From BS750m-G69 sp964441235 (lineage in GTDB: Bacteria > Fidelibacterota > UBA2242), in assembly GCA_964441235.1 (NCBI GenBank), contig CAYTUQ010000008.1, forward strand, positions 34,896-98,895: a stretch of 64,000 nucleotides of DNA. The letters are read 5' to 3'. The notes under the pieces are model-generated. The model did no database searches and was not told where the DNA came from. It saw only the letters and a program-made list of their open reading frames with translations. The position numbers were made by a program, and so were the translations under genes. Shown here one piece after another: positions 17,755-26,280 of the stretch (position 1 is its first letter; every line of letters begins with the position of its first letter).

Positions 17755-18834
17755 TTATCTATCGAAAATCTCTGCAAAGATCATTTCATAGTCTAAGACT
17801 TCATCAACTTTTAGATCAAATAGAGTCCGCATCGCGAGCATAAAAAAGAAAGCAACATCCTTTTCATTTAAATCGTTGGTTAATTGGTAATGAGAAGTCC
17901 AGTTCCGTAATAATTTCATCTGTTTTTGACAGGTATTTTTAAAATTGAATTCCAATTTATCATTATAGAATGAAACTAGATTGTCTTTACTAAAATGTCC
18001 TCTGCTCATTTCCCATTCCGCAGAAAGCTCTTTTAGAAATAGATAAAATAATTGTTCTTTGTTGTTGGGTGGATTTGGAGGGAAAAATGTTTCGAGTTTG
18101 GTAAGATAATCTATGATATAATCTTTTGATAAATTCTCTGAGCTTTCAGAGCAAGTCCTGTTGAATAAAATGAAATCATCAACAGGATTTCTAATTTTCT
18201 TCAAATCTTTCAGGTCTTTTTCTTTTTTGATTTTTGTTTTTCCTATCTCTTCAAGTTTATTTTTTAGTTCAACACAAGCTTCAATAATTCCCCTACGAAG
18301 TATAAGATAGTCATTATTAGCTTTATCATATAAATAATTGCTAATTCCTTCGAATCCATCTTTATTCTTACCAAAATGATTGGGCTCATAAGGAAGATAC
18401 ATTCTCTTTGTTTCCGCTAAAAAATCCTGTAATGTTGAATCAATCTCACCTGTCATAAAAACTATATTTTCAAGAGGAAAACTATTGGTAATTAAATAAC
18501 TGAATATATAAAAACCCGCTCTTTCATGGGATTTTTCATCATCCAAATATTTTTCTGGTTTGATACTGTGGTCAAATTCACCTTCACTTAAGTTAAAATC
18601 AATGATGATGATATCGAAATCCGGTACCCCAAATTTTAATTCTCTGAATTCAGGGTAATTCTTTATTATAGAAATTTCATGAGTTGATTGGTTCTTTGAT
18701 AATTCGAATAATTGGTCGGAAATATCTTCGTCATAGTCCCAAGAAAAATTTGTTATAAATTTATTAAAAATTCCTTCAGCGAGCTCAAATCTCTGGACTG
18801 CTCCTCCAAAATCCTCAATCCATAGCATCTTCAT
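17755..18834 (-). CDS. Receiver-domain protein with C-terminal HEPN-like region
   Basis: 359 residues. The N-terminus has the fold pattern of a response-regulator receiver: acidic pair E7-D8 (MKMLWIEDF), phosphoacceptor candidate D79 at the end of FDIIIID, and threonine T128 in IVFMTGE. The spacing before D79 is stretched by a polar insertion, so it is a divergent receiver. There is no DNA-binding domain. The C-terminal 60 residues contain LLRNWTSHYQ (R310, H315), a good Rx4H motif of HEPN ribonuclease domains, followed by the helix DVAFFFMLAMRTLFDL typical of HEPN. Second receiver of the operon, 24 bases after its kinase. HEPN is an inference from motif and helix pattern. Confidence 0.65.
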   Translation of the reverse strand: MKMLWIEDFGGAVQRFELAEGIFNKFITNFSWDYDEDISDQLFELSKNQSTHEISIIKNYPEFRELKFGVPDFDIIIIDFNLSEGEFDHSIKPEKYLDDEKSHERAGFYIFSYLITNSFPLENIVFMTGEIDSTLQDFLAETKRMYLPYEPNHFGKNKDGFEGISNYLYDKANNDYLILRRGIIEACVELKNKLEEIGKTKIKKEKDLKDLKKIRNPVDDFILFNRTCSESSENLSKDYIIDYLTKLETFFPPNPPNNKEQLFYLFLKELSAEWEMSRGHFSKDNLVSFYNDKLEFNFKNTCQKQMKLLRNWTSHYQLTNDLNEKDVAFFFMLAMRTLFDLKVDEVLDYEMIFAEIFDR

Positions 18835-18858
18835 TTCTAATATCTCCTCTCGCTTCTT

Positions 18859-20397
18859 TTAATTCATTTTATTCTTAGGGTATTTTACGCTAAAGATAAA
18901 ATAATTTTCGTCCACATCAACTTTAACAAGTTCGGTGCTTTTGATTTTTGAATCAGCAAACAGATTCATCAGGCGCTCTATAAAATGAATCCCTTTTTGA
19001 CTTTTTATTTCTTTTATATTATTAGAAAATGATGTTCCTGAATTATAGGTATTACGAGATTGAAAAATGTAGTATTTTGAATCTTCTTCCCATTTTAATT
19101 CAATTGGATTCTTTCCATTAGAGTATTTTAAAGCGTTATTTATAATTTCAGAAAAACAAGCGAAGAATAGTCCAAAGCGGATATTCTCTAATCCAAAGTT
19201 TAATTTGGGCGCTTTAATCTCTAATTTGATAAATGCTAGATTTATTTTAAACCAGCTTAAAATCTCCGAAATATTTACTTTATTTATTTTTGTCAATAAG
19301 ACATCGTTAATAAACGATTTTCTTATTCTTTTGTTCTCTTTCTTCATTTCATCTTTATTATTAAAATTTCTTGCGCCCATTTGCAATCTGTTTAATATTT
19401 TAGGGTCTTTTACAAATAGTAGTTGACTGATAACCTGTCTTAAAGTATAAACGAATACCCAATCAATATTCGCATCTCCTGATGAATCTTTTTCCCAGGA
19501 TGCTTTAAAATATTCGGGATCTTGAATATAGATTTTATATGATTTGATAAGAGACCTTATTAGTGAAAAATTTGCGAAAAGACTGTTCAGTCGATAGATA
19601 TTCATCTCTTTATTTTTGACGTATTTATCCCTTTCAAAATCCATAATAATATCTTGGATTGTATTATCTCCGGTTCCTAAAGCATTATTCAACGTATGAG
19701 TAAAAAATGATAGCATCTCTTTGTGTGCTTTTTCCTCTGCTTTTAATTTTTCTTCTTTCATTTGCTTTTTACTAATTCTATCTATTTCCTCTGCTATTGT
19801 GCATTCTTCTGATGAAGAAAATCCATCTTCTGGGATTTCAAAGATTATTTCTTTTGCAATATTATATTGACCATTTAACTCGTAATCTTTTGCTATATCC
19901 ACTATTACTTTTATAAAATATTCATCAAATATTTCAATGAATGTCCATTCATGTTCGCCAGTTTTAACATGCTGTGAGTTCATCAACTTTTTAAAATATC
20001 TTAACGCTGTTTCGTTCTCTTTTCGATTGTGATAAAGTTCAACGATTTTTTTTAAGGATTCTATCTTTAGTTCATCATTTTTTTTAGGATTGGTATTCAA
20101 TATATGTTCAAAATCGTTTAGAGCCTCAGCCCACTCTTTAATCTTCAAATAGTAGCATCCTCGATCGTAAAAATGATTTAAATTTTCTGGCTCTAATTCA
20201 ATTAGTTTTGAACATATTTTAAGTGCCGCATAAGCCTCTTTTCTTAAATCACTTACATATAAAAAAAATGATAATAATAGAGGTTTTAGAGACTTTTTAG
20301 TAACATTTTCTATACTAACTGAAAATTGTTCTTTGCTTAAATCCTTATAAAGCTCAATTATCTTTTCGAGATCATTTTCAGTATTAGATTCATTCAT
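18859..20397 (-). CDS. TPR-containing histidine kinase (second pair)
   Basis: About 512 residues. The N-terminal part has TPR-like repeats (CSKLIELEPENLNHFYDRGC and YLKIKEWAEALNDFEHILNT). A Lys/Glu-rich linker leads to the H-box candidate MLSFFTHTLNNALGTGDN, with the phosphorylatable His at about residue 234 from this start. A HATPase_c domain follows: N-box FSEIINNALKYSNG and G-box KGIHFIERLMNLF. No membrane segments, so it is a cytoplasmic sensor. I prefer the ATG at 20397; a TTG at 20433 overlapping the upstream gene is the alternative. Partner of the receiver genes on either side. Confidence 0.75.
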   Translation of the reverse strand: MNESNTENDLEKIIELYKDLSKEQFSVSIENVTKKSLKPLLLSFFLYVSDLRKEAYAALKICSKLIELEPENLNHFYDRGCYYLKIKEWAEALNDFEHILNTNPKKNDELKIESLKKIVELYHNRKENETALRYFKKLMNSQHVKTGEHEWTFIEIFDEYFIKVIVDIAKDYELNGQYNIAKEIIFEIPEDGFSSSEECTIAEEIDRISKKQMKEEKLKAEEKAHKEMLSFFTHTLNNALGTGDNTIQDIIMDFERDKYVKNKEMNIYRLNSLFANFSLIRSLIKSYKIYIQDPEYFKASWEKDSSGDANIDWVFVYTLRQVISQLLFVKDPKILNRLQMGARNFNNKDEMKKENKRIRKSFINDVLLTKINKVNISEILSWFKINLAFIKLEIKAPKLNFGLENIRFGLFFACFSEIINNALKYSNGKNPIELKWEEDSKYYIFQSRNTYNSGTSFSNNIKEIKSQKGIHFIERLMNLFADSKIKSTELVKVDVDENYFIFSVKYPKNKMN

Positions 20398-20413
20398 AAA
20401 TCTTGATTTAGTA

Positions 20414-21553
20414 TTATTGTACAATTTTATCAAACCATAAAATAAGGTCTTTCAAAGCATAAAAAAGTGATGTTACTGTATTAGCAGTGGGTTGGTACCC
20501 TGAATTCTCTAATTTCTGTTTTGCTAAGTCCTCAGTATCTTCCAATTTATCATGAGGTCCAAAATCACTACCAATTCCTTGTATTGTATACAGTAAGTTT
20601 CTTATAATATTGTTGACTTTAAAACCATTTGAGTAATCTACAAGCCAAGTAATAAAAGGTCTTATTCTTAGATTATTATTTTTATCAAAAATATTAACTT
20701 GCTTATTAGACCTATCAGGATAGACTTTAGGAACATTTGGACGTTCTGCAATTTTTTCAAGAATGTTTTGTAAAAGATGTCTTAAAGAACCTAAACTTTT
20801 AATAATTTCCAGATCTTTGCTAGATGTAATTTCCCTCTCAAGATCAATATATAATCTTGCCGTTTTATCGCTAATCTTTTCTTTTAATATTTTTACATAT
20901 TCATCAAATTCTATGAACTTTTTTAATCTTATAAAATCTTCGTCGGTTTTTTGCCAAAAACGCTCTTTCACATTTTCAATATAAGCGCCTACTTCAAGTT
21001 CTGACAATCTTCTGTTGGAAACTTGCTGATCAATTAAATTTTCAAAATCATCAAATGTTTTATTATTCCCGGTAAAAACGCATACTTTCTCAGCAATATT
21101 TAAAATATTCTTTTCTTTATTGTAATAATGACAAATAATAATGAATAGCAGTAACCCGCTATATTCCTTTTTTTCAATGATATTATCAAAAATAGTCTCA
21201 AATTTTTCTACAACTTCCTTTTTTTTATTTGAAGAAGAATTAGCAAAAATTTGTCTTGCCTTATTAATTATTTCCGAATTTATCTGATTATCTGGGGGAG
21301 AAGGAAAAGAAACGTCAAGGATTATTTTATCAAATTTATCAACAAATATCCGTTTACACGCTTTATAGAAATCCTGCTCAATGAAAATACCGTTTTTTCG
21401 TAAAAATCTAATTCGTCTTTCTATATCTGAGTTTCGTAGATTTTCTAATTCAGAATAATCTTCTATATTTAACACTTGATTAAAAAGTTTGAGGTTTTCA
21501 ATACTATCCAAAACTGTTTCAATATCATCTTCAACCCATAAAAACTTTTTCAT
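20414..21553 (-). CDS. Receiver-domain protein with Abi/HEPN-like C-terminus
   Basis: 379 residues. Receiver features are MKKFLWVEDDIETV (acidic E8-D9-D10), phosphoacceptor candidate D80 in KIILDVSFP, and the later strand VCVFTGN giving the conserved Thr. A helical middle region follows. The C-terminus has IIRNLLYTIQGIGSDFGPHD and a final helix TVTSLFYALKDLILWFD, which resembles the Abi_C class of HEPN-like domains, although the Arg and His are further apart than in the Rx4-6H motif. No DNA-binding domain. It starts one base after the stop of the upstream TPR kinase. Divergent in sequence from the second receiver at 17755-18834. Confidence 0.65.
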   Translation of the reverse strand: MKKFLWVEDDIETVLDSIENLKLFNQVLNIEDYSELENLRNSDIERRIRFLRKNGIFIEQDFYKACKRIFVDKFDKIILDVSFPSPPDNQINSEIINKARQIFANSSSNKKKEVVEKFETIFDNIIEKKEYSGLLLFIIICHYYNKEKNILNIAEKVCVFTGNNKTFDDFENLIDQQVSNRRLSELEVGAYIENVKERFWQKTDEDFIRLKKFIEFDEYVKILKEKISDKTARLYIDLEREITSSKDLEIIKSLGSLRHLLQNILEKIAERPNVPKVYPDRSNKQVNIFDKNNNLRIRPFITWLVDYSNGFKVNNIIRNLLYTIQGIGSDFGPHDKLEDTEDLAKQKLENSGYQPTANTVTSLFYALKDLILWFDKIVQ

Positions 21554-21554
21554 A

Positions 21555-23051
21555 TCAAACCCTTCTAATTGATATTGTTATTTTAAATTTATTAAAATTA
21601 TTATTCATCTGAGTTTGCTCTAAATTAACTTTTCCAAGAACCTTTGCGAATTGTTTAACCATTTCCAATCCCTGCAGTGTACTATCACCAGCACTAAATG
21701 ATTTTTTATATGATAAATTTTCAAAAATAATATGGGTATATTCATTATTAGACTTATAATAAATCTTAAAATATCTTTCATTCAACTTATCAATTGTGCC
21801 ATATTTAAGCATGTTTTTTGTTAATTCAAGAAAAACGATAAACAAAATAGAAAATGAATAGGATTCTTTTATAACATATATATTTTGTAATTGATCAATT
21901 TGAATATTAAAAAATTGGTTTATTGTTTTCAGTTCATCATCATAAAAGTATTTGATAAAATTTGTAATTTTACTTTCAGATAATTCCGGGATAATAAACT
22001 TTGGGGAATTTTGTATTATTTCTAAGTAATCAATCAGTTCTTCCTTTTCATCTTCATTATCTTCATCTATAGAGAAAAATATTTCCCGAATAGTTCCCCA
22101 GCCTTTTACTCCTTCGATCAACTGTTCTAAGTTGATATTCAGACAAAAATATAGTAAATGATAAATACTTATATTATTCTTGCTTTTTCCCCTCTCAATA
22201 TCTTTTTCTAATCGAGAATGAATCACAGTACCGCTACTAAAGGCTATTTTTATTGAATTCATTATTGCTATCATCAAGTCATTTAATAATTCTAAACGTC
22301 TGATATCATTATCGGAGTTTAGACCAGATTTTATCTTTCTGATAATGCTTTTATCAGCCCATACAAAATTGCTGATTGAATGGCTGATTGCCTGGAAGAT
22401 ATTTGACTTTATTTTAGATATTTCATTTTCACGATTTTTTGTTCTCTCAATAGCTAATTTTCTCTGCTTTTTAATATCCTCTATTTCTATATCTTTCACT
22501 TTAATTTGAGCATCAGAAATGAAGTTTAAATGTTCATAAAGCGGATATCCAAGATCCCACCACCTTTGATCAAGTACATCTTTGTATCCTTCACAAGCAT
22601 TTCTTGCTTTATCATATTCGCCTTTTGAAAGATAATAATTTGAAATTTCTTCAATTTTTTCAACTATTTCTTTACCAAGTTCCCAGTCGATATCCTTAAA
22701 GTACTTCAGCGCTTTATCGTATTCTTTTTTCTGATAATATATTTTCCCTAATTCTTCTTTTGCTTCGTTATTATTTGAATCAATTTTTAATACTCTATTA
22801 AACCAGACTATTGCATTATCAAAACTATCAGTGACTATAAATAAACTTCCACGTAGAAGCAAAGCATCAACGTCTTTTGGATTTATTTCAAGAATTTTAT
22901 TATAATCACTCAATGCATTTTTAATCTGTTCTTTCTCAAAAAATAAATCAGCACGCTTCCGATATAGCTCAGCATTATCCGGCTCTTTTACAATCTGTTT
23001 GCTGATTTCATCTATTTGATCCTGGTATTTTGCTTTTTTATCCATTTTCAT
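21555..23051 (-). CDS. TPR-containing histidine kinase (first pair)
   Basis: 498 residues, first gene of the operon. Residues 10-180 are TPR-like (LYRKRADLFFEKEQIKNALS and DYNKILEINPKDVDALLLRG), then comes a coiled-coil linker. The H-box candidate is KSNIFQAISHSISNFVWA (H224). A HATPase_c region follows with N-box VFLELTKNMLKYG and G-box STLQGLEMVKQFAKVLG. Soluble, no signal peptide. The TPR part is duplicated in the truncated copy at 16655-17375, while the kinase part differs strongly from the second kinase. Ligand unknown; TPR repeats suggest a protein partner. An ATG six bases further in, preceded by GGAATGAAA, is an alternative start. Confidence 0.75.
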   Translation of the reverse strand: MKMDKKAKYQDQIDEISKQIVKEPDNAELYRKRADLFFEKEQIKNALSDYNKILEINPKDVDALLLRGSLFIVTDSFDNAIVWFNRVLKIDSNNNEAKEELGKIYYQKKEYDKALKYFKDIDWELGKEIVEKIEEISNYYLSKGEYDKARNACEGYKDVLDQRWWDLGYPLYEHLNFISDAQIKVKDIEIEDIKKQRKLAIERTKNRENEISKIKSNIFQAISHSISNFVWADKSIIRKIKSGLNSDNDIRRLELLNDLMIAIMNSIKIAFSSGTVIHSRLEKDIERGKSKNNISIYHLLYFCLNINLEQLIEGVKGWGTIREIFFSIDEDNEDEKEELIDYLEIIQNSPKFIIPELSESKITNFIKYFYDDELKTINQFFNIQIDQLQNIYVIKESYSFSILFIVFLELTKNMLKYGTIDKLNERYFKIYYKSNNEYTHIIFENLSYKKSFSAGDSTLQGLEMVKQFAKVLGKVNLEQTQMNNNFNKFKITISIRRV

Positions 23052-23251
23052 TCCTTATTTAATAGTTCATAAAAATATACGCATATAAAATGCCAAAAAT
23101 CAAAAATCGTCTGTTAATTATATAGTTTCAATATATTACAGAAATAATCAAAAGGTTTCCAATAATCACTTTCGTAAATATCTTTACTTTCCAGCGTAAA
23201 TATATTTACGTTTTCACATTACCCAATCTACGAAGGTGTATCAAATATTTT

Positions 23252-24389
23252 TCACGGCATAATAAAATCCAAATAATTTTCTTTATTGATGACCTTAAAA
23301 TCGGCGCTTGGATAATGTTTTTTCCAATCTACAGGTATTTTGATTTTGGTTTTCTTCCATTTCATTTCATATCCGTATAATTTTCCACATCGTTCTTCTA
23401 CAAGATCAATTTCCTTTTTATCATAAGTTCTCCAGAAATAGGAAGTTGCAAAAACTCCGAGATATTCATTATGTTTCATGCGCTCATTCATGATATAATT
23501 TTCCCATAATTCGCCCACATCATTTCTTAAATTAACAGGATTGAAGTTATCGATAAGTGCATTACGGATGCCGTTATCATAAAAATAATAGCGGTGATTT
23601 TTAGTAATCTCTTTGCGTAAGTTTCGACTGAACCCACTTCTTTTGAAGATCACAAATGCTTTTTCCAACAAATCAAGATATCGCTCAACTGTATTTTTAC
23701 TCATGTTAAGACTATTGCCCAATTCCTGGTGAGAAACTTCTTTGCCAATTTGAAATGCCAATAGCTGCAGCAATTGCGTTAATTTGTTTGAATACCTGAT
23801 ACCCTCTAATGACAGAATATCTTTATAGAGAATAGGAGCTGATAAGTTCTCTAAGATATTGAATCTGCTTTGTATTATTTTTCATCAAAACAACTTCAGG
23901 ATAAGAACCGTAAATAAGGCGAGCCTCAAGATTAGCTTCGGTTTCATGTCTTTTTTCTATACCGGAAATTTCCATTTGTGACAGGGGAAATAATTTTAAA
24001 GTATATTTTCTGCCTGTAAGCGGTTCTCCAATATCTTTTGCAAGGTCAAATGAAGACGAACCTGTTGTAATAACTTTAATATCAGGGATATGATCTACGA
24101 TAAGTTTTAAATTCAGACCAATTTGTTTTATATACTGAGCTTCATCAATAACTAACAACGAGTGGTCGCCTATAAAATCTCTTAACTTCTGTATAGACTG
24201 GCTTTCCAAATATTGTCTCACAACTATATCGTCGCCGTTAACAAATAATGTTTTTTCTGTGATATCTTTTAAATATTTTTTAAGCAGCGTTGTTTTACCT
24301 ACCCGACGAGGTCCATAAATAACCAAAACTTTATTTGGGGATAGCAATTTTCTAAGATTTTCAATTTGTTTTTGAGTAATATAAACCAT
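23252..24389 (-). pseudogene. DUF4143-type AAA ATPase, frameshifted
   Basis: Typical stand-alone ATPase of the AAA_14/DUF4143 family. The N-terminal half (24389-23823) has Walker A YGPRRVGKTTLL, Walker B LLVIDEAQYI and sensor VITTGSSSF. The C-terminal half (from about 23840 to 23252) has the winged-helix part LGNSLNMSKNTVERYLDLLE and the nuclease-like end WRTYDKKEIDLVEERCGKLYGYEMKW. The halves are out of frame by one base near 23840, where SSYLYKDILSLEG is expected but SSYSL-stop is read. Without that single base the gene would be complete at about 380 residues, so an assembly error is possible. Confidence 0.85.
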
Positions 24390-24699
24390 AACGACTCCAA
24401 TATATAACTGACTGAATTTAACATTATTCCGTCATATTACAAGCAGTTATTATAGCAAATAATGTTTTTACTTTGGATTAACCCAAACTGTAGCAATTAT
24501 TTTAGACTGCTATTCACATGTCTTATCCGTTACTACGGAGACCATAGTAACGAGTATTTCCAGCCAGGCAAGTACCTTTATATATCACGATGCTCTGCGA
24601 TGTGATATACGTGATATATAAGATTAATAACAGTCAGTTTTTTCAGGTTCATTTACAGAAATATTCAGTTCAGACTGTTTTCGCGCCAAAGAAAACATG
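24390..24699. repeat. Intergenic hairpins
   Basis: No gene in this stretch. Two hairpins: CGTTACTA/TAGTAACG (24528-24552) and TTATATATCACG/CGTGATATATAA (24578-24621), the second with an inner pairing ATCAC...GTGAT. They may terminate the unknown gene on the minus strand or be repeats. Confidence 0.5.
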
Positions 24700-26262
24700 T
24701 CAAGTAATATCAAATGAAAGGTTTGGATAGCGTTTGAAATAATATTGTCCCTTGCGGCATTTTAAAAGATATTCGAATTGGTTTTTATCTGGGTTATTTC
24801 TAATTAAAAACGCTTCGGTTATAGATTCAAAGCCATATTTTTTTATAAGTCTATTCACAAAAGAAGGACTAATTGCATTAGATTCAATAAAACCAAGGAT
24901 AATATCTTTTTCATTATCTGTAACGTTTTTACCCTTTTTTTGCAGTCCCCTTTGGAGAGTATAAAAATCTGGAAATATTTCCACTCCTTCTCTGGGGTTG
25001 AAAAAAACTCCAATGCCGGTTTCATTTTCTAATAAATCTATGGGAAAAGAAAAGTTGGAGCAGGGATTTTTCAGTTTATTCTTTTTCATTATTCTTTCAA
25101 CTGTTTTCTTAGGAGCGGCTTTGAATTCCTGTTTTGATTGATTTTGAAGTGCAGCCGCCATTGCATATCCATCCGGGAATACAACTAAATTATCTCCGTG
25201 AAAATCAATGAATTTTTGGTATTGGGCTTTAATGCTTTTATGTGCCCTTTCAGCAAGTTCATCGCAATATCTATATACGATTTTTCCTGAATTTTTAATG
25301 AATGACATTTTCATTTCTTTTAAATCTTTATCAGGAATATGACTATATTTATACTGGACCCCGGACCAGTACCATTCTTCATTCCAGGGAACCAGACTGC
25401 CTAAAATTATTTCCCCCGCATTAAAAACATCAAGATCAGCATCAAGATAAACACTATACATTTTATTGTTGATAATATTCTCAACCTTAAGTTCCTTGCC
25501 GTATTTCTTACTAATTATTTTATAATAAGCGGCGTGACGTTCATTCCAGCTACGAAGCTCTTTTTTCTGTTTATCGGAAATGTTAATAACTTCCGCCAAA
25601 ACATCAACAACCCCAAGACCTGACCATTTCGTTTTATCCTGGCAGATAAAATCATCGGTGCCTTCAATCCTTCTGTTACTATCAAAATCTTTGATATAAT
25701 CATCAAAGCATCTTCGAAAAATGTATGAATTTCGCCCCAGCCAGATCAATTTTCGCTTGACTTCCCACCCGTAACGATTTGGGCTATTTAATAATTGTTT
25801 AACCGATGAATATTTTGGAAACTTCTTTTTAAGCTGATTCAAAAATTCAGTCAGTTGAGATGTCAAAACATTCAAATCAATCTGCTCCGGAGAAAGAATT
25901 AAATCCGGAATGAGTTCCTGGTACACCTTCCAGAGTAAATGATGAACTCTATAGGTGTTAATATCATCTTTTTCAAATGATTCACTTTTCGGAAGCGAGA
26001 GAGGAAGTGGGTTCCCAAAGATTTTTTGATTATAATGTTCAATAGCCTTCCATATTCCTATGTTGTTAAGGATATCTTCTGCAAATTCTACTACCACTAT
26101 TGCTAATTCTTCTAATCCGGATTTTGAAAGAACTAATGTATTATATGTAAAGGTTTTTTCAATTTCCTTTATGAAATAATATATCTCTTTCGCAACATTT
26201 TGTAGAGTAGGTGTGTCTTTTGAAGGAAAACCTTCCGGTCTATTCCTTTTTATATCTATCAT
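24700..26262 (-). CDS. Protein of unknown function (DUF3843-like), target candidate of the CARF regulator
   Basis: 520 residues, no membrane segment or signal peptide. I do not recognise a catalytic motif. The N-terminal half (LSKSGLEELAIVVVEFAEDI, LNNIGIWKAIEHYNQ, YRVHHLLWKVYQEL, GWEVKRKLIWLGRNSYIFRR, DDFICQDKTKWSGLGVVDVL) has the feel of the Bacteroidota DUF3843 family, recalled from memory only. The C-terminal half contains VFPDGYAMAAALQNQ and a SPSFVNRLIKKYGFE segment. It starts 18 bases after the stop of the RtcR-like activator on the same strand, so the two form an operon. By analogy to RtcR-controlled RNA-repair genes it could act on RNA (weak inference). Confidence 0.6.
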   Translation of the reverse strand: MIDIKRNRPEGFPSKDTPTLQNVAKEIYYFIKEIEKTFTYNTLVLSKSGLEELAIVVVEFAEDILNNIGIWKAIEHYNQKIFGNPLPLSLPKSESFEKDDINTYRVHHLLWKVYQELIPDLILSPEQIDLNVLTSQLTEFLNQLKKKFPKYSSVKQLLNSPNRYGWEVKRKLIWLGRNSYIFRRCFDDYIKDFDSNRRIEGTDDFICQDKTKWSGLGVVDVLAEVINISDKQKKELRSWNERHAAYYKIISKKYGKELKVENIINNKMYSVYLDADLDVFNAGEIILGSLVPWNEEWYWSGVQYKYSHIPDKDLKEMKMSFIKNSGKIVYRYCDELAERAHKSIKAQYQKFIDFHGDNLVVFPDGYAMAAALQNQSKQEFKAAPKKTVERIMKKNKLKNPCSNFSFPIDLLENETGIGVFFNPREGVEIFPDFYTLQRGLQKKGKNVTDNEKDIILGFIESNAISPSFVNRLIKKYGFESITEAFLIRNNPDKNQFEYLLKCRKGQYYFKRYPNLSFDIT

Positions 26263-26280
26263 CGGAATTTCCGCATTGTT

